Positions 1-9,352 of a stretch of 64,000 bases of DNA are shown one piece after another. A model generated the notes under the pieces. It was given only the letters and a program-made list of their open reading frames with translations, was not told the origin of the DNA and did no database searches. Source of the DNA: Brevundimonas vesicularis (GTDB lineage Bacteria > Pseudomonadota > Alphaproteobacteria > Caulobacterales > Caulobacteraceae); NCBI RefSeq assembly GCF_014204545.1, contig NZ_JACHLJ010000003.1:310001-374000 (forward strand), read 5' to 3'. Numbering within the stretch: position 1 is the first letter of the stretch; the number at the start of each line of letters is the position of its first letter. The position numbers and the translations under genes are program-made.

Positions 1-1750
1 CGACGCTGAACGAAAGACCGCCCTCCGCTCCGCGCCATCCGATCGCCGCGCGACTATAGGTCGAAGCGTCCTGCTCGACGCGACGCAGCGGCATCCGGCG
101 ATCGCCGCCGCCGCTCTCGCCAGAGACCGTCACCGCGCCGAACCGCATGGAGCCGCGCACGGCGTGGTCGGACTGGGCCAAGGCGGCGAAACCATCGCCC
201 GCCGCACCGTTGAAAGGCGATGTCGCCCCGCCCTTTCCTTGCCAGACCGAGAAGTTCATCCGGCCCGTGGCGACGTCAAGCATCGCCTCCTGACGCGGCT
301 CTTCCCCCATCCAGGGCGCATCGTACAGATCGTGACGAGGCGCGATCGGGCCGGGTCGAGCGCTGGGTTGGGCCGCAATCAGGTTCAATCGACCACCGCC
401 CGGCAGGGCCAGGGTGGTGGTCGCCGTGGTGTTCTGCTCGAACGGCGCCGCCTGATAGGATCGGCTGGGCGCAGTCGGATAGGCGCCGCCGAGTTGGACG
501 GCGAACATCCGATCGTAAGCGTCGTAAAGCACCGTGTTCAGCGCCGTCTGCCGGCCGAAAGCGTCCCCGAACGCCGCGCCGACGAAGCTGCCCGGTTCGC
601 TCATGCTGACGATGGAGCTCCCGTCAGCCATCGGCGTCGACGTCGTTCCGACCGGTCTGAACGCGCCGGCCATGTCCAGCAGGCCGCGCCCATAGACGAT
701 GTCCGTGCCGGGATCGCCCGCATCGCGCGCGGTCGTCAGCAAGATATTTAGAGCCGCTCGCGCCGTCAGATTGGGAAAGGCCTGCATCAGCAAAGCGAGT
801 GCCCCAGACACATGCGGCGCTGAGAAGGATGTGCCGTTGACGCGCCAGCACGACGTGCCCTCGCACCCTGTGATCACATCCTCGCCCGGCGCAGAAATAT
901 AGCCGGCCGCCGTATCCCCTGCCCGGTTCGAGAAGCTGGACATCACGTCGGTCGCGCCGTGCGATCCGACCGCGATGACGCTGCCGGCGAACCGGGGGTC
1001 GATGGCGTAACGCGCGGGCCAGCCCGGATTGGCGTTTCCGTCATTACCCGACGAGGCCACGATCACGGCGCCCGAGTTGACGGCGCGCAGCAGCGCCGCC
1101 TCGAACGCCGAGCCCAACCGCCCATCGCCGCCCAGCGACATGTTGATGATCTTGACGCCATTGGCGACGGCGTAGTCCAGCGCGCGCACCAGATCCGAAC
1201 TGCTGAAACAGACCTCGGTATTCTTGTCCGTGCAGTCAGAGATATCGGTGCGGATCGACAGGATGGTCGAGTTGTACGCCACCCCAATCGTACCGAACCC
1301 GTTGAAGTTCGAGGCGATCACGCCCGACACGCGCGTGCCGTGGCTGCTTGACGCCACATAGGGTGTGTTGCGTCCGACGACCACATCAGTCGAGGCGCTG
1401 GAAATACGCCCGTCCAACTCGGGCAAGGTATTGGCGATGCCGGAATCGACGACGGCGACGGTGACGCCGGCTCCGGTCGCCCCGGCCTGCCAGGCGGATT
1501 GGACCTTCATGTTGGCCAGGCCGTAGTTCCGCAAATACTCGCTCGACGTGACCGAAGGAGGGGGCGGAGGCGGAGGCGGGGGAGGCGGCGGGGGCGGTGG
1601 GGGCGGTGGGGGCGGTGGGGGCGGAGGAACGGGGGGCGTGATCGTTCCGCCGCCGCCACCGCCTCCACCACCCCCGCCGCAACCTGCCAGAGGCAGGAAC
1701 AGCAGACCTATACCCAGGACGATCGCCCCGCGAAGCCGCAACCCGTTCAC
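1..1750 (-). CDS. S8 (subtilisin-like) serine peptidase lipoprotein, partial at left edge
   Basis: Secreted serine protease, cut by the window edge after about 583 codons with no stop. I chose GTG 1750 because a GGGAGAG ribosome site lies just upstream and an in-frame stop lies two codons before it. Residues 1-24 are a lipoprotein signal ending in the lipobox LAGC. A glycine run and a long proline-rich spacer (about residues 25-65) follow. The catalytic triad is visible: Asp102 in VVDSGIAN, His137 in SSHGTRVSG and Ser308 in GTSFSAPHVSG. More than 250 residues follow the catalytic domain. They look beta-rich and could be an outer-membrane or autotransporter-like domain, but the end is not visible. 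The low-complexity spacer probably holds the protease away from the membrane anchor. The family call is firm and the substrate unknown. Confidence 0.88.
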   Translation of the reverse strand, partial: MNGLRLRGAIVLGIGLLFLPLAGCGGGGGGGGGGGTITPPVPPPPPPPPPPPPPPPPPPPPPPPPSVTSSEYLRNYGLANMKVQSAWQAGATGAGVTVAVVDSGIANTLPELDGRISSASTDVVVGRNTPYVASSSHGTRVSGVIASNFNGFGTIGVAYNSTILSIRTDISDCTDKNTEVCFSSSDLVRALDYAVANGVKIINMSLGGDGRLGSAFEAALLRAVNSGAVIVASSGNDGNANPGWPARYAIDPRFAGSVIAVGSHGATDVMSSFSNRAGDTAAGYISAPGEDVITGCEGTSCWRVNGTSFSAPHVSGALALLMQAFPNLTARAALNILLTTARDAGDPGTDIVYGRGLLDMAGAFRPVGTTSTPMADGSSIVSMSEPGSFVGAAFGDAFGRQTALNTVLYDAYDRMFAVQLGGAYPTAPSRSYQAAPFEQNTTATTTLALPGGGRLNLIAAQPSARPGPIAPRHDLYDAPWMGEEPRQEAMLDVATGRMNFSVWQGKGGATSPFNGAAGDGFAALAQSDHAVRGSMRFGAVTVSGESGGGDRRMPLRRVEQDASTYSRAAIGWRGAEGGLSFSV

Positions 1751-1805
1751 GCCCTACTCTCCCATACTCGAGACTGCTCCCCGCAGCCTTCGCACCAGTA
1801 ACGCC

Positions 1806-2705
1806 CTAATTCTTTAACGCTTTATCGAACGTCGCCAGCAGCTTGGACCAGCCGTCCTTTGCGTCCGCCTCCGAATAGCTGGCGCGGTAGTCTGCGTGGA
1901 AGCCATGCTGGGCGTCGGGATAGACGATGATCTGGCTGCCGGTCTGGCCGGCGCGCGCCAGGGCTTCGCGCATCCGTTCGACGCTGGCCAATGGGATGCC
2001 CTGATCCTTGCCGCCGTACAGGCCGAGCACCGGCGCCTTCAGATCGTCGGCGATGTCGACCGGCCAGGGTTGGCCCGATGAGATCTGAACCGGTGTGGCG
2101 TCTGCGGCGGGGGCCAGACGGCCGTACCAGGCCACGCCGGCGCCGATGGCGGCGAAGCGGGCCGCCGCCTGCCACACCACCTTGCCGCCCCAGCAGTAGC
2201 CGGTGATGCCGACCTTGCCGTCCTTGGACCACGACTGCTGGCTGGCCCATTCCAGGGTCGCCGACAGGTCGCCCATCACCTGCTCATAGTTGGCCGCCCC
2301 GACGATCTGCATGATCCGCTGCATGTCCGACAGCGGCGCGGGATCCTCGACCCGGACGAAAAAGGCCGGTGCAATGGCGGCGTATCCCTGCTTGGCCAGA
2401 CGGCGGCAGATGTCGCGGATATATTCGTGGACGCCGAAGATCTCGGACACCACCACCACGACCGGGAACGGGCCGTCGCCAGCCGGCCGGGCGACATAGG
2501 CCGGAAGCTGGAACCCGTCCGGCGCGGCATAGGTCACGGTCTCGGTGGACAGACCCTCGGCGTCAGTCGTGATGGGCTTGGCTTCCTTGGCCAGGGCCGC
2601 GACCGCATGGCCGGAAAACAGCAAGCCCCCCAAGGCGCCCAGGGTTCGGCGGCTCAGTTTCAAATCGTCGGCGGTCTGGCCTTCGGGGCGGATCAGCACG
2701 GTCAT
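1806..2705 (-). CDS. Tat-exported dienelactone hydrolase family protein
   Basis: Alpha/beta hydrolase of the dienelactone hydrolase family, 299 residues. The family hydrolyses lactones or esters with a Cys-Asp-His triad, and all three positions are visible: the nucleophile in GYCWGG, Asp in YGGKDQG and His in HGFHADYR. The N-terminus carries a twin-arginine-like segment (LSRRTLGALGGLLFSG), so the enzyme is probably exported folded. ATG 2705 is preferred over the in-frame TTG at 2717 because GGAG sits six bases before it. The gene follows purH on the same strand, with a probable terminator between them, so it is likely transcribed separately. The natural substrate cannot be read from the sequence. 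Confidence 0.88.
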   Translation of the reverse strand: MTVLIRPEGQTADDLKLSRRTLGALGGLLFSGHAVAALAKEAKPITTDAEGLSTETVTYAAPDGFQLPAYVARPAGDGPFPVVVVVSEIFGVHEYIRDICRRLAKQGYAAIAPAFFVRVEDPAPLSDMQRIMQIVGAANYEQVMGDLSATLEWASQQSWSKDGKVGITGYCWGGKVVWQAAARFAAIGAGVAWYGRLAPAADATPVQISSGQPWPVDIADDLKAPVLGLYGGKDQGIPLASVERMREALARAGQTGSQIIVYPDAQHGFHADYRASYSEADAKDGWSKLLATFDKALKN

Positions 2706-2792
2706 GGGACGCTCCAACGCGGGAAAGACGTGAGAGCATCACGGCCGACGGCAGTCGTCCAGTCACGATAAGGCGCGCTACAAAACGGGAAG

Positions 2793-2840
2793 AAGGGCGC
2801 TCAGGCAGCGAGACGCCGCGCGTCGAGCGTTAGCGCCCTT
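2793..2840 (-). terminator. Probable rho-independent terminator after purH
   Basis: The arms AAGGGCGCT (2793-2801) and AGCGCCCTT (2832-2840) form a perfect nine-base stem around a 30-base, partly paired loop. On the minus strand the stem is followed by CTTCTTCCCGTTTT, a loosely T-rich stretch. It lies about 10 bases after the purH stop. The long loop makes it a less typical terminator. Confidence 0.55.
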
Positions 2841-2850
2841 CGTTTCAGGA

Positions 2851-4455
2851 TTAGTGCCTGAAGACCCGCACGCCGGTGAAGGCCATGGCGATGCCCTTTT
2901 CGTCGGCGGCGGCGATGACCTCGGCGTCGCGCATGGAGCCGCCCGGCTGGATCACCGCCGTGGCGCCGGCCGCAACCGCTTCCAAGAGGCCGTCGGCAAA
3001 GGGGAAGAAGGCTTCCGAGGCGCAGGCCGAACCCTCGGCGAGCGACTGGGTCAGACCCTTGGCCTCTCCAGCTTCCTTGGCGCGGATGGCGGCGATGCGG
3101 GCGCTGTCGCGACGGTTCATCTGGCCGGCGCCGATGCCGGCGGTCTGGCCGTCCTTGGCGTAGACGATGGCGTTGGACTTGACGTGCTTGGCCACGGTGA
3201 AGGCGAACAGCATGTCCTGGATCTCGGTCGGCGTCGGCTGGCGCTTGGTGACGATCTTCAGGTCCGACGGCTTGATCAGCGACCGGTCGCGCGACTGGAC
3301 CAAGAAACCGCCGGCTACCGAGCGGAACACCTCGCCCGGACCGTGGGGGTCGGGCAGGCCGTCTGTGATCAGCAGACGCAGGTTCTTCTTGGCCGCGAAG
3401 ACGGCCTTGGCCTCGTCATCGGCGCCGGGGGCGATGACGACCTCGGTGAAGATGCCGGTGATGGCGCGGGCGTCATCGCCGTTCAGCGGGCGGTTGACCG
3501 CGATGACGCCGCCGAAGGCCGAGACGGCGTCGCATTCCAGGGCGCGAGCGTAGGCTTCGGACAGATCCTTGCCCACGGCCACGCCGCACGGGTTGGCGTG
3601 TTTGACGATGACCACGGCCGGCTGTTCGAATTCGGCCACCAGCTCATAGGCGGCGTCGGCGTCGGCGATATTGTTGTAACCCAGTTCCTTGCCCTGAACC
3701 TGTTCGGCATAGGCCACGCCCGGACGACGCTCGCCGGTACGGTAGAAGGCGCCGGTCTGGTGCGGGTTCTCGCCGTAACGCAGGGTCTGGGCCAGCGCGC
3801 CTGCGATCGACTTGCGGGCCGGCGCGGCATCCTCGATCTGAACGGCGAACCAGCCGGAGACGGCGCCGTCATAGGCGGCGGTGCGGGCGAACGCGCGGGC
3901 GGCCAGGCGCTTGCGCAGGGCCAGATCGGTCGAGCCTTCGGCCTTCAGCGCCTCAAGGATCAGACCGATGCTCTCGCCGTCGACGGCGACGGCGACATAG
4001 CCGTGGTTCTTGGAGCCCGAGCGGATCATGGCCGGGCCGCCGATGTCGATGTTCTCGACCGCCGCCTCGAACGCGCCGCCGGCCGCGACGGTGCTTTCGA
4101 ACGGATAGAGGTCGATCCAGACGATATCGATGGCGCCGATCCCATGGACCGCCATGGCCTGGGCATGATCGGCCGCGTCACGCACGCCCAACAGGCCGCC
4201 GTGGACGATGGGGTGCAGGGTCTTGACCCTGCCGTCCATCATCTCGGGGAAGCCCGTCAGATCAGCCACGTCCTTGACCGGCAGGCCCAGCTTCTCAATC
4301 GCCGCGCGCGTGCCGCCAGTCGAGACCAGTTCGACGCCCAGATCGTGCAGGGTGCGGGCCGCGTCCTCCAGCCCGGCCTTGTCGGACAGAGAGATCAGGG
4401 CGCGTTGCGGCTTGACCCGGTCGGGGGCTGGGGGGAAGTCGGGAGCGGCGGGCAT
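2851..4455 (-). CDS. purH: Bifunctional AICAR formyltransferase / IMP cyclohydrolase
   Basis: Catalyses the last two steps of de novo purine synthesis: formylation of AICAR and ring closure to IMP, in the cytoplasm. The N-terminal MGS-like cyclohydrolase domain begins with [15 protein letters not shown] and contains ELVSTGGT. The transformylase domain follows, with [18 protein letters not shown] and [19 protein letters not shown], and the protein ends in [14 protein letters not shown]. From ATG 4455 it has 534 residues, normal for PurH. A GTG at 4500 is in frame but has no ribosome site and would add a low-complexity N-terminus. It lies downstream of the heparinase-family gene and a secreted-protein gene on the same strand. 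Confidence 0.97.
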   Translation of the reverse strand: MPAAPDFPPAPDRVKPQRALISLSDKAGLEDAARTLHDLGVELVSTGGTRAAIEKLGLPVKDVADLTGFPEMMDGRVKTLHPIVHGGLLGVRDAADHAQAMAVHGIGAIDIVWIDLYPFESTVAAGGAFEAAVENIDIGGPAMIRSGSKNHGYVAVAVDGESIGLILEALKAEGSTDLALRKRLAARAFARTAAYDGAVSGWFAVQIEDAAPARKSIAGALAQTLRYGENPHQTGAFYRTGERRPGVAYAEQVQGKELGYNNIADADAAYELVAEFEQPAVVIVKHANPCGVAVGKDLSEAYARALECDAVSAFGGVIAVNRPLNGDDARAITGIFTEVVIAPGADDEAKAVFAAKKNLRLLITDGLPDPHGPGEVFRSVAGGFLVQSRDRSLIKPSDLKIVTKRQPTPTEIQDMLFAFTVAKHVKSNAIVYAKDGQTAGIGAGQMNRRDSARIAAIRAKEAGEAKGLTQSLAEGSACASEAFFPFADGLLEAVAAGATAVIQPGGSMRDAEVIAAADEKGIAMAFTGVRVFRH

Positions 4456-4537
4456 GGCGGCGTCCGTGAAGGCTGGGGGAGGATGGCGGGCGTCTAGCAC
4501 CGGGGCGCCATTACGTCACCTTGCGAGCATCCAAAGC

Positions 4538-5326
4538 TTATCGCGATATTGAGGAAATTTGCGTGACGACCTCCAAGCTCAAGTAGAACACATGGTCCTG
4601 AATTAGAGCGGGATCGCTGATCGCGATTTTTTGCCGCTCGACGGCGCGGGTCAAGCTGCGCCCGAAGCCTCCATCCTTGGGCGACTCCGCTTCAATTACA
4701 CAATCCACAGGCCTCATTTCGCGCCCGACAATGCAACTGACATCGGCCCGTGCGTTCCCTGGCCGGGAGCCGAGCTGCAGCCCTCTCAGCCAATGTTCGT
4801 CAAGCAGAGTTCCATCCACCCTTGGTATGGTGTCACGACGTTCGACTAAGGGACGATCACAGGCTGTCAAAACCCTGTCCACGTTTTTAGACGCCGTAGG
4901 AAGATCAAGCTCCATCCGCATGCGATCCGCATCACCTTCGCGGGAACGAACCGTCAGAACTCCGCCGCCCTTAAAGAAGCGCGCGTCGCGAGCGGCGGCA
5001 GTACTGCGAAGAGCCGTATTGGGGGAAGAGACCTGCCAGCGCCCCGCGTCGCTCCGCCCATCGGCTCGGTGCAAATCCAATGTTCTAAATGTTGCTGTTG
5101 TCTGAGGGACGCCAAGCAGAACAACGCTTAGGGCTCCCGCACGGCACTGGATCACAATAGCCTGTCCTCCAGAGAACTCCACCATGGCGGCTGCGGTCCT
5201 GCTTGCAGCATCCTCGCCATACTCCCAGTCATCAACAGAGAGCTCCTGAGCCTGCGCGGCAGCGCCCAAGACGGCGAGACCGACGAAAGCGAAAATTGCT
5301 GAAAAAACGGAAATAAGGAGTTTCAT
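4538..5326 (-). CDS. Secreted protein of unknown function with a TonB-C-like C-terminus
   Basis: 262 residues from ATG 5326. The N-terminus MKLLISVFSAIFAFVGLAVLG with AAAQAQ is a clear signal peptide, which decides the start; an ATG at 5359 would bury it. The middle has no domain I recognise and contains paired cysteines (IQCRAG, LTACDRP). The last roughly 70 residues (DVSCIVGREMRPVDC, ESPKDGGFGRSLTRA) resemble the C-terminal fold of TonB-family proteins, although there is no membrane anchor plus Pro-rich linker as in TonB. The DNA looks poorer in G+C than its neighbours (about 53% in 4561-4620 by hand count). It sits between the heparinase-family gene and purH on the same strand. Function unknown; periplasmic location inferred. 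Confidence 0.75.
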   Translation of the reverse strand: MKLLISVFSAIFAFVGLAVLGAAAQAQELSVDDWEYGEDAASRTAAAMVEFSGGQAIVIQCRAGALSVVLLGVPQTTATFRTLDLHRADGRSDAGRWQVSSPNTALRSTAAARDARFFKGGGVLTVRSREGDADRMRMELDLPTASKNVDRVLTACDRPLVERRDTIPRVDGTLLDEHWLRGLQLGSRPGNARADVSCIVGREMRPVDCVIEAESPKDGGFGRSLTRAVERQKIAISDPALIQDHVFYLSLEVVTQISSISR

Positions 5327-5397
5327 TGGTTCATCGCGAGCTGGCGTATCATTGGTCATGGAGCATGACAGAGCTACGAACTTACGCGAGCTGAAAT

Positions 5398-7245
5398 TTA
5401 GATAGGATCGCTGCTCGCGCCCGCAGGGCTCAGTTTCCAGCGGATCTTGGTCTCGCTGTCGGTGCGGGCCGAGCCACGCACCACGATCTGCAGCGAGCGC
5501 CGCGTCAGGCCGGCGTCGATATGGACGCTGGGCTCGATGGCCACGTCCGGTCCGTCGGTCCTGAACCACCAGCCCCGACCCGAGGCGCCGCGCAACAGGA
5601 TCGAACGGCGATCGCGCGCCAGAGAGGCCTGCACCCCCGGCTCCAGATGGAAGCGGATGGCGTAGGGCGCCGCGATCTGGCGCACCATTTCCTTGCGGCC
5701 GGGCGTGGGGAAGAGCTTTTCTTCGGCCCGCAGTTCGTCCAGGCGCTGGTCCAGATAGAGCCGGCGCTGATGGTTCAGGCCGAACAACTCATTCCAGCCG
5801 TCGTGTTCCATCTCCAGCCAGACGGCGCCGTCTCCGTCGCGCAGGTCGGTGGTCACATGGATCGGCGGTCCGACCAGGCGCGGGCCCAAGAGCTCGCCCT
5901 TCCAGCCGCCCAGCGGTTCGTTCAGCGATCGCTCGCCCAAGGTCAGGGTCGAATGGGCCGGCGTCAGGCGCAGGGCTTGGCGGTCGGTCGAGGCCGGCGT
6001 CCACCCCGAGCCGGTCACCAGACGATCCTTGCCGCAGGCGATCTCCAGCGCCAGCGGCTGGGCGCAGGCGGCCGCCCCCCAGGCGTCGCGCGCCGGCGGG
6101 GCGGTGTCGGCGATGATGGTGAGCAGGGGGCTGGCGACGCGCGTCAGGCCGGCGACCGCACCGGTCGCCGCCGGGGCGTCGTCGCTGCTGGCCATCGCTT
6201 CGTCGTCGTGGGCGCGGGCGGCCGCAACGCGTTCAATGGTGGAGGGGCCGCCGCCCTGGAAGCTGGCCAGACGACCATCGGGCAAGGTCAGCAGGCGCAG
6301 GCCCTGCGTCAGCCGGGCGATGGCGGCCGAGACGCTTTCAGGCGTCGGTTCGGACAGTTGCGACAGGGCGTCGTCCAGCGTCAGGAGGTCGAGCAGCAGT
6401 TCGAGGGCCGCCTCGGGACTGCGCGAAGCGTGGCCGCCGTCGGCCTGAACCGTGGTCTTAAGGGCGCCGTCCAGCCGCGACAACGCGCGGCGGCGCATGG
6501 CCTGCCCAGGCGCCCCCGCCAGCACGCAGCCGCCGATGGCCGCCGCCGTCAACCGCTCGGCCCGGCTGGCCTGACCGCCGGGCGGACGCAGCAGCTGTCG
6601 GGTCTGGCGCGCCAGACTATCGGCCAGTTTCAGCCGCTCGGCCTCGGTCGCGACGGCGCCCATCCGCCGTGCGCCGCACGCCAGATTGACGACCCGCCGC
6701 GCCAGGATTTCCGGTCCCCAGGCGAAGGGCGACCATCGTGTGAAGGCGTCGGCCCAGGACAGTGTCAGACGCAGCGCCTCGCGCGCGCCTCGGTCGCCCT
6801 GGGCCATCAGCCCCGGCAGCCAGGCGAAGGCGTGAAGCTCGACCGCAAAGGGCCGCGAGGGGCTGGGCCTGTTCCACGGATCGGACGGGGGCTCGACCTC
6901 CATCGAGGCGCCGGCCAGCATGAAACGCCCGGCCAGGACATTGCGCCCCGGCGCCGGATCATGAGGGCGGAAATCGCGCGGCGTGGCGGCGAACGCCGTC
7001 ACCTTGCCCCAGCCCAGCGGCGCCGCCAGCGTCAGGCCGTAGCCGGGCAGGCCGTAAAGCTCGATCCACAGCTGCCGCGTCGCCAGTCGGCCGGCGATGG
7101 CGGCCCACAGGCCGGGTCCGGCGATCGTGTCGCCCGACCGCACCGGCGTGCGCACCGGGGCGCCAGGCAGGCCGGGGATCTGACCCGAGGCGACATCCAG
7201 CGTCGTTTCAGGGCCCCGCGGGGCGAAGGGGCCGAGCGGGCTCAC
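5398..7245 (-). CDS. Heparinase II/III family protein
   Basis: 615-residue protein of the heparinase II/III-like family, whose members are polysaccharide lyases or relatives acting on uronic-acid polymers. The N-terminal half is the helical toroid (WIELYGLPGYGLTLAAP, AFAWLPGLMAQGDRGA, RWSPFAWGPEILARRVVN). The C-terminal half is beta-sandwich (GGPSTIERVA, LNHQRRLYLDQRLDELRAEE, YAIRFHLEPGVQASL). No signal peptide is evident. The GTG start at 7245 overlaps the rpe stop as GTGA, implying translational coupling. The gene is usually annotated next to purH or rRNA methyltransferase genes in Caulobacterales, and its substrate there is not established. The start could instead be internal, but the coupling supports this one. 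Confidence 0.87.
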   Translation of the reverse strand: MSPLGPFAPRGPETTLDVASGQIPGLPGAPVRTPVRSGDTIAGPGLWAAIAGRLATRQLWIELYGLPGYGLTLAAPLGWGKVTAFAATPRDFRPHDPAPGRNVLAGRFMLAGASMEVEPPSDPWNRPSPSRPFAVELHAFAWLPGLMAQGDRGAREALRLTLSWADAFTRWSPFAWGPEILARRVVNLACGARRMGAVATEAERLKLADSLARQTRQLLRPPGGQASRAERLTAAAIGGCVLAGAPGQAMRRRALSRLDGALKTTVQADGGHASRSPEAALELLLDLLTLDDALSQLSEPTPESVSAAIARLTQGLRLLTLPDGRLASFQGGGPSTIERVAAARAHDDEAMASSDDAPAATGAVAGLTRVASPLLTIIADTAPPARDAWGAAACAQPLALEIACGKDRLVTGSGWTPASTDRQALRLTPAHSTLTLGERSLNEPLGGWKGELLGPRLVGPPIHVTTDLRDGDGAVWLEMEHDGWNELFGLNHQRRLYLDQRLDELRAEEKLFPTPGRKEMVRQIAAPYAIRFHLEPGVQASLARDRRSILLRGASGRGWWFRTDGPDVAIEPSVHIDAGLTRRSLQIVVRGSARTDSETKIRWKLSPAGASSDPI

Positions 7246-7916
7246 GCGAAGCTCTGACCAGCCGGCGCAGCCTTCAGGGCGGCGATATTGGTCGCGTAAT
7301 CGCCCTTGAACACGAACGAGCCGGCGACCAGCGCATCGGCGCCGGCGGCGACGCAGGCTGCGGCGTTGGCGGAGGTCACGCCGCCGTCCACCTGAAGGTG
7401 AGCCGACGAGCCGGCACGGTCGAGAATGGCCCGCGCGCCCACGATCTTCTTCAGCGAACTGTCGATGAACTTCTGACCGCCGAAGCCCGGATTGACCGAC
7501 ATGATCAGCACCAGATCGACCAGATCGACCACCTCTTCCAGGATCGACAGCGGCGTCGCCGGATTGAAAACGACGCCCGCCTTGGCGCCTAGCTGGCGAA
7601 TGCGACCAAGGGTGCGATGCAGGTGCGGACCGCTTTCAGGATGAACGGTCAGGACGTCGGCGCCCGCATCGCGGAACGCCTCCAGCCAAGGATCCACCGG
7701 CGCGACCATCAGGTGCACGTCGAACGGCAGGGTCGTGTGCGGTCGGATCGCCTTTACGATGTCGGGGCCGAGCGTGATGTTCGGAACGAAATGCCCGTCC
7801 ATCACATCGACGTGGATCCAGTCGGCGCCCGCCGCCTCCAGCGCGCGGACTTCTTCACCCAGCCGCGCGAAATCGCTGGCGAGGATCGACGGGCAGATCA
7901 GAGGGGTAACGGCCAT
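7242..7916 (-). CDS. rpe: Ribulose-phosphate 3-epimerase
   Basis: Interconverts ribulose 5-phosphate and xylulose 5-phosphate in the pentose phosphate pathway (cytoplasm). 224 residues, the usual size. Family motifs are complete: ICPSILASDFARLGEE, WIHVDVMDGHFVPNIT, PFDVHLMV, SVNPGFGGQKFI, LQVDGGVTSANA and ALVAGSFVFKG. The metal-binding His and Asp residues lie in HVDVMDGH, HLM and VDGG. ATG 7916 is preceded by GGAAGG. The gene sits between the RsmB-type methyltransferase (about 50 bases upstream) and the heparinase-family gene, with which it overlaps by four bases. Confidence 0.97.
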   Translation of the reverse strand: MAVTPLICPSILASDFARLGEEVRALEAAGADWIHVDVMDGHFVPNITLGPDIVKAIRPHTTLPFDVHLMVAPVDPWLEAFRDAGADVLTVHPESGPHLHRTLGRIRQLGAKAGVVFNPATPLSILEEVVDLVDLVLIMSVNPGFGGQKFIDSSLKKIVGARAILDRAGSSAHLQVDGGVTSANAAACVAAGADALVAGSFVFKGDYATNIAALKAAPAGQSFA

Positions 7917-7963
7917 GGCCTTCCGGATAAGGCGGGTTGCGGGCAGGAGCAAGGCGCTCCCGC

Positions 7964-9352
7964 TCAGGAAACCCGTTCCAGCCTGGCGGCGAAGAAGCCG
8001 TCCAGTCCGCCGTGTTCGGCCCACATGGAGGGCAGGATGCGCAGCCAACCTTCGGGCGTCAGCGCCTCAGGCGGGGCGCCGACCGCGGCCGGATCGGCGG
8101 CGACCGTGCGGAAGGCAGGGTTGCGACGCAGGAAGGCGATGATCTGGGTTTCGCCCTCCTCGCGCTCCAGCGAGCAGGTGCAATAGACCAGACGGCCGCC
8201 CGGTTTGACGCGTTCGGCGGCGGCGTCGAGCAGTCGGTGCTGAACGTCGGCCAGCTTCGCGACCTCTGCCGGTTTGGTAGCGCGCAGCACCTCCGGATTG
8301 CGACGGAAGGTGCCCGTCGCGGTGCAGGGCGCATCCAGCAGGACGGCGTCGAAGGTGCGGGCGTCCTCCCAGTCCTCGGCCGGAACAGCGACGACCTCGG
8401 CGGTCAGGCCGGTCCGCTCAAGATTCTGCGTCAGGCGCTTCAGGCGCGGGGCAGAACGGTCGAGCGCGACGACCGAGGCGCGGGCGGCCGCCAGTTGCAG
8501 CGTCTTGCCTCCAGGCGCAGCGCACATGTCGAGCGCCGTCTCGCCGGGCTTCACGTCCAGCAGGCGGCCGGGCACGGCGGCGGCCGCGTCCTGGACCCAC
8601 CAGCCGCCATCCTCGAAACCGGGCCAGCCGGCCACATCGCCGCGACGGCCGGTGCGAACCGTGCCCCCAGGCAAGGCTTCGCCCTCGACAGCGGCAGCCA
8701 CGGCGGCGGGATCGACGCCTGGTTTCAGGCTAAGATCGGTCGCGGGTTCTTCGCGCGCGGCCAAGGCCAGACCCGCCAGGGCGGCCTCGCCATAGGTCGC
8801 CTTCCAGCGCGCCGCGATCCAGTCCGGCAGATTGCTCTCGGCCGTCGTCAGACCGGGGCCTTCGCGCCCCACGCCGCGCAGCACCGCGTTGACCAAGTTC
8901 TTGTAGGGCCGCGTCTTGGGATCGCGCTCGGCCAGTTTCACCGCCGTCGAGACGGCGGCGAAGGCGGGCGTTTCCAGCACCAGAGTCTGGGCCAGGGCGA
9001 TGCGCATCAGGGTGCGGACGGCCTCGGGCGGCGACTTCTTCAGGCGGCGATCCAGGATCTGGTCGATCTCGCCAAGGCGACGCAGGGCCGCCATGGCCAC
9101 GGCGCGAGCGAAGGCGCGATCCACCGGCTCCAGCGCGCGGGCGGCAGGCTGAGACAGGGCTTCGTCCAGTCCGTTGCGCTTCTCCAGCGCGGCGTTCAGC
9201 AGGATGCCGGCGACGACGCGAGCCTCGACGCCGATGTCATCCTGCGACGGACCTTGATCGGCCTCGGCCGGGGCCGGGCGCGGGCGGCCCTTGGTGGCCA
9301 TGCGACGCCCGCGCGCCTGCGAGCTCTGCCCGCCCCGTCCCTCGGTGCTCAT
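7964..9352 (-). CDS. RsmB/NOP-family rRNA (cytosine-C5) methyltransferase
   Basis: 462-residue SAM-dependent RNA m5C methyltransferase. An N-terminal NusB-like helical domain (about residues 35-160, VEARVVAGILLNAALEKRNG) precedes the Rossmann methyltransferase domain. SAM site: DMCAAPGGKTLQLAA. Both catalytic cysteine motifs are present: DAPCTATGTFRRNPE and VYCTCSLEREEGE. The family modifies 16S rRNA (RsmB, C967) or a related site. ATG 9352 overlaps the kup stop as ATGA, which favours it over ATG 9301. The region up to 10045 is also open in this frame, but that is an antisense-like shadow within kup. It is transcribed with kup upstream and rpe downstream. Confidence 0.93.
   Translation of the reverse strand: MSTEGRGGQSSQARGRRMATKGRPRPAPAEADQGPSQDDIGVEARVVAGILLNAALEKRNGLDEALSQPAARALEPVDRAFARAVAMAALRRLGEIDQILDRRLKKSPPEAVRTLMRIALAQTLVLETPAFAAVSTAVKLAERDPKTRPYKNLVNAVLRGVGREGPGLTTAESNLPDWIAARWKATYGEAALAGLALAAREEPATDLSLKPGVDPAAVAAAVEGEALPGGTVRTGRRGDVAGWPGFEDGGWWVQDAAAAVPGRLLDVKPGETALDMCAAPGGKTLQLAAARASVVALDRSAPRLKRLTQNLERTGLTAEVVAVPAEDWEDARTFDAVLLDAPCTATGTFRRNPEVLRATKPAEVAKLADVQHRLLDAAAERVKPGGRLVYCTCSLEREEGETQIIAFLRRNPAFRTVAADPAAVGAPPEALTPEGWLRILPSMWAEHGGLDGFFAARLERVS

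Noticed and set aside
1548..1817. Poly-glycine plus-strand frame
   Set aside because: It is the complement of the proline-rich spacer of the subtilase; no other coding sign.
2854..4497. 547-codon open frame on the plus strand opposite purH
   Set aside because: GC-rich codon bias keeps the complementary frame open. The translation is low in complexity and lacks family motifs, while purH on the minus strand is complete.
5521..7257. 578-codon plus-strand frame opposite the heparinase-family gene
   Set aside because: Composition (Gly/Arg/Gln-rich) is typical of an antisense shadow; the minus-strand frame carries a recognisable family.
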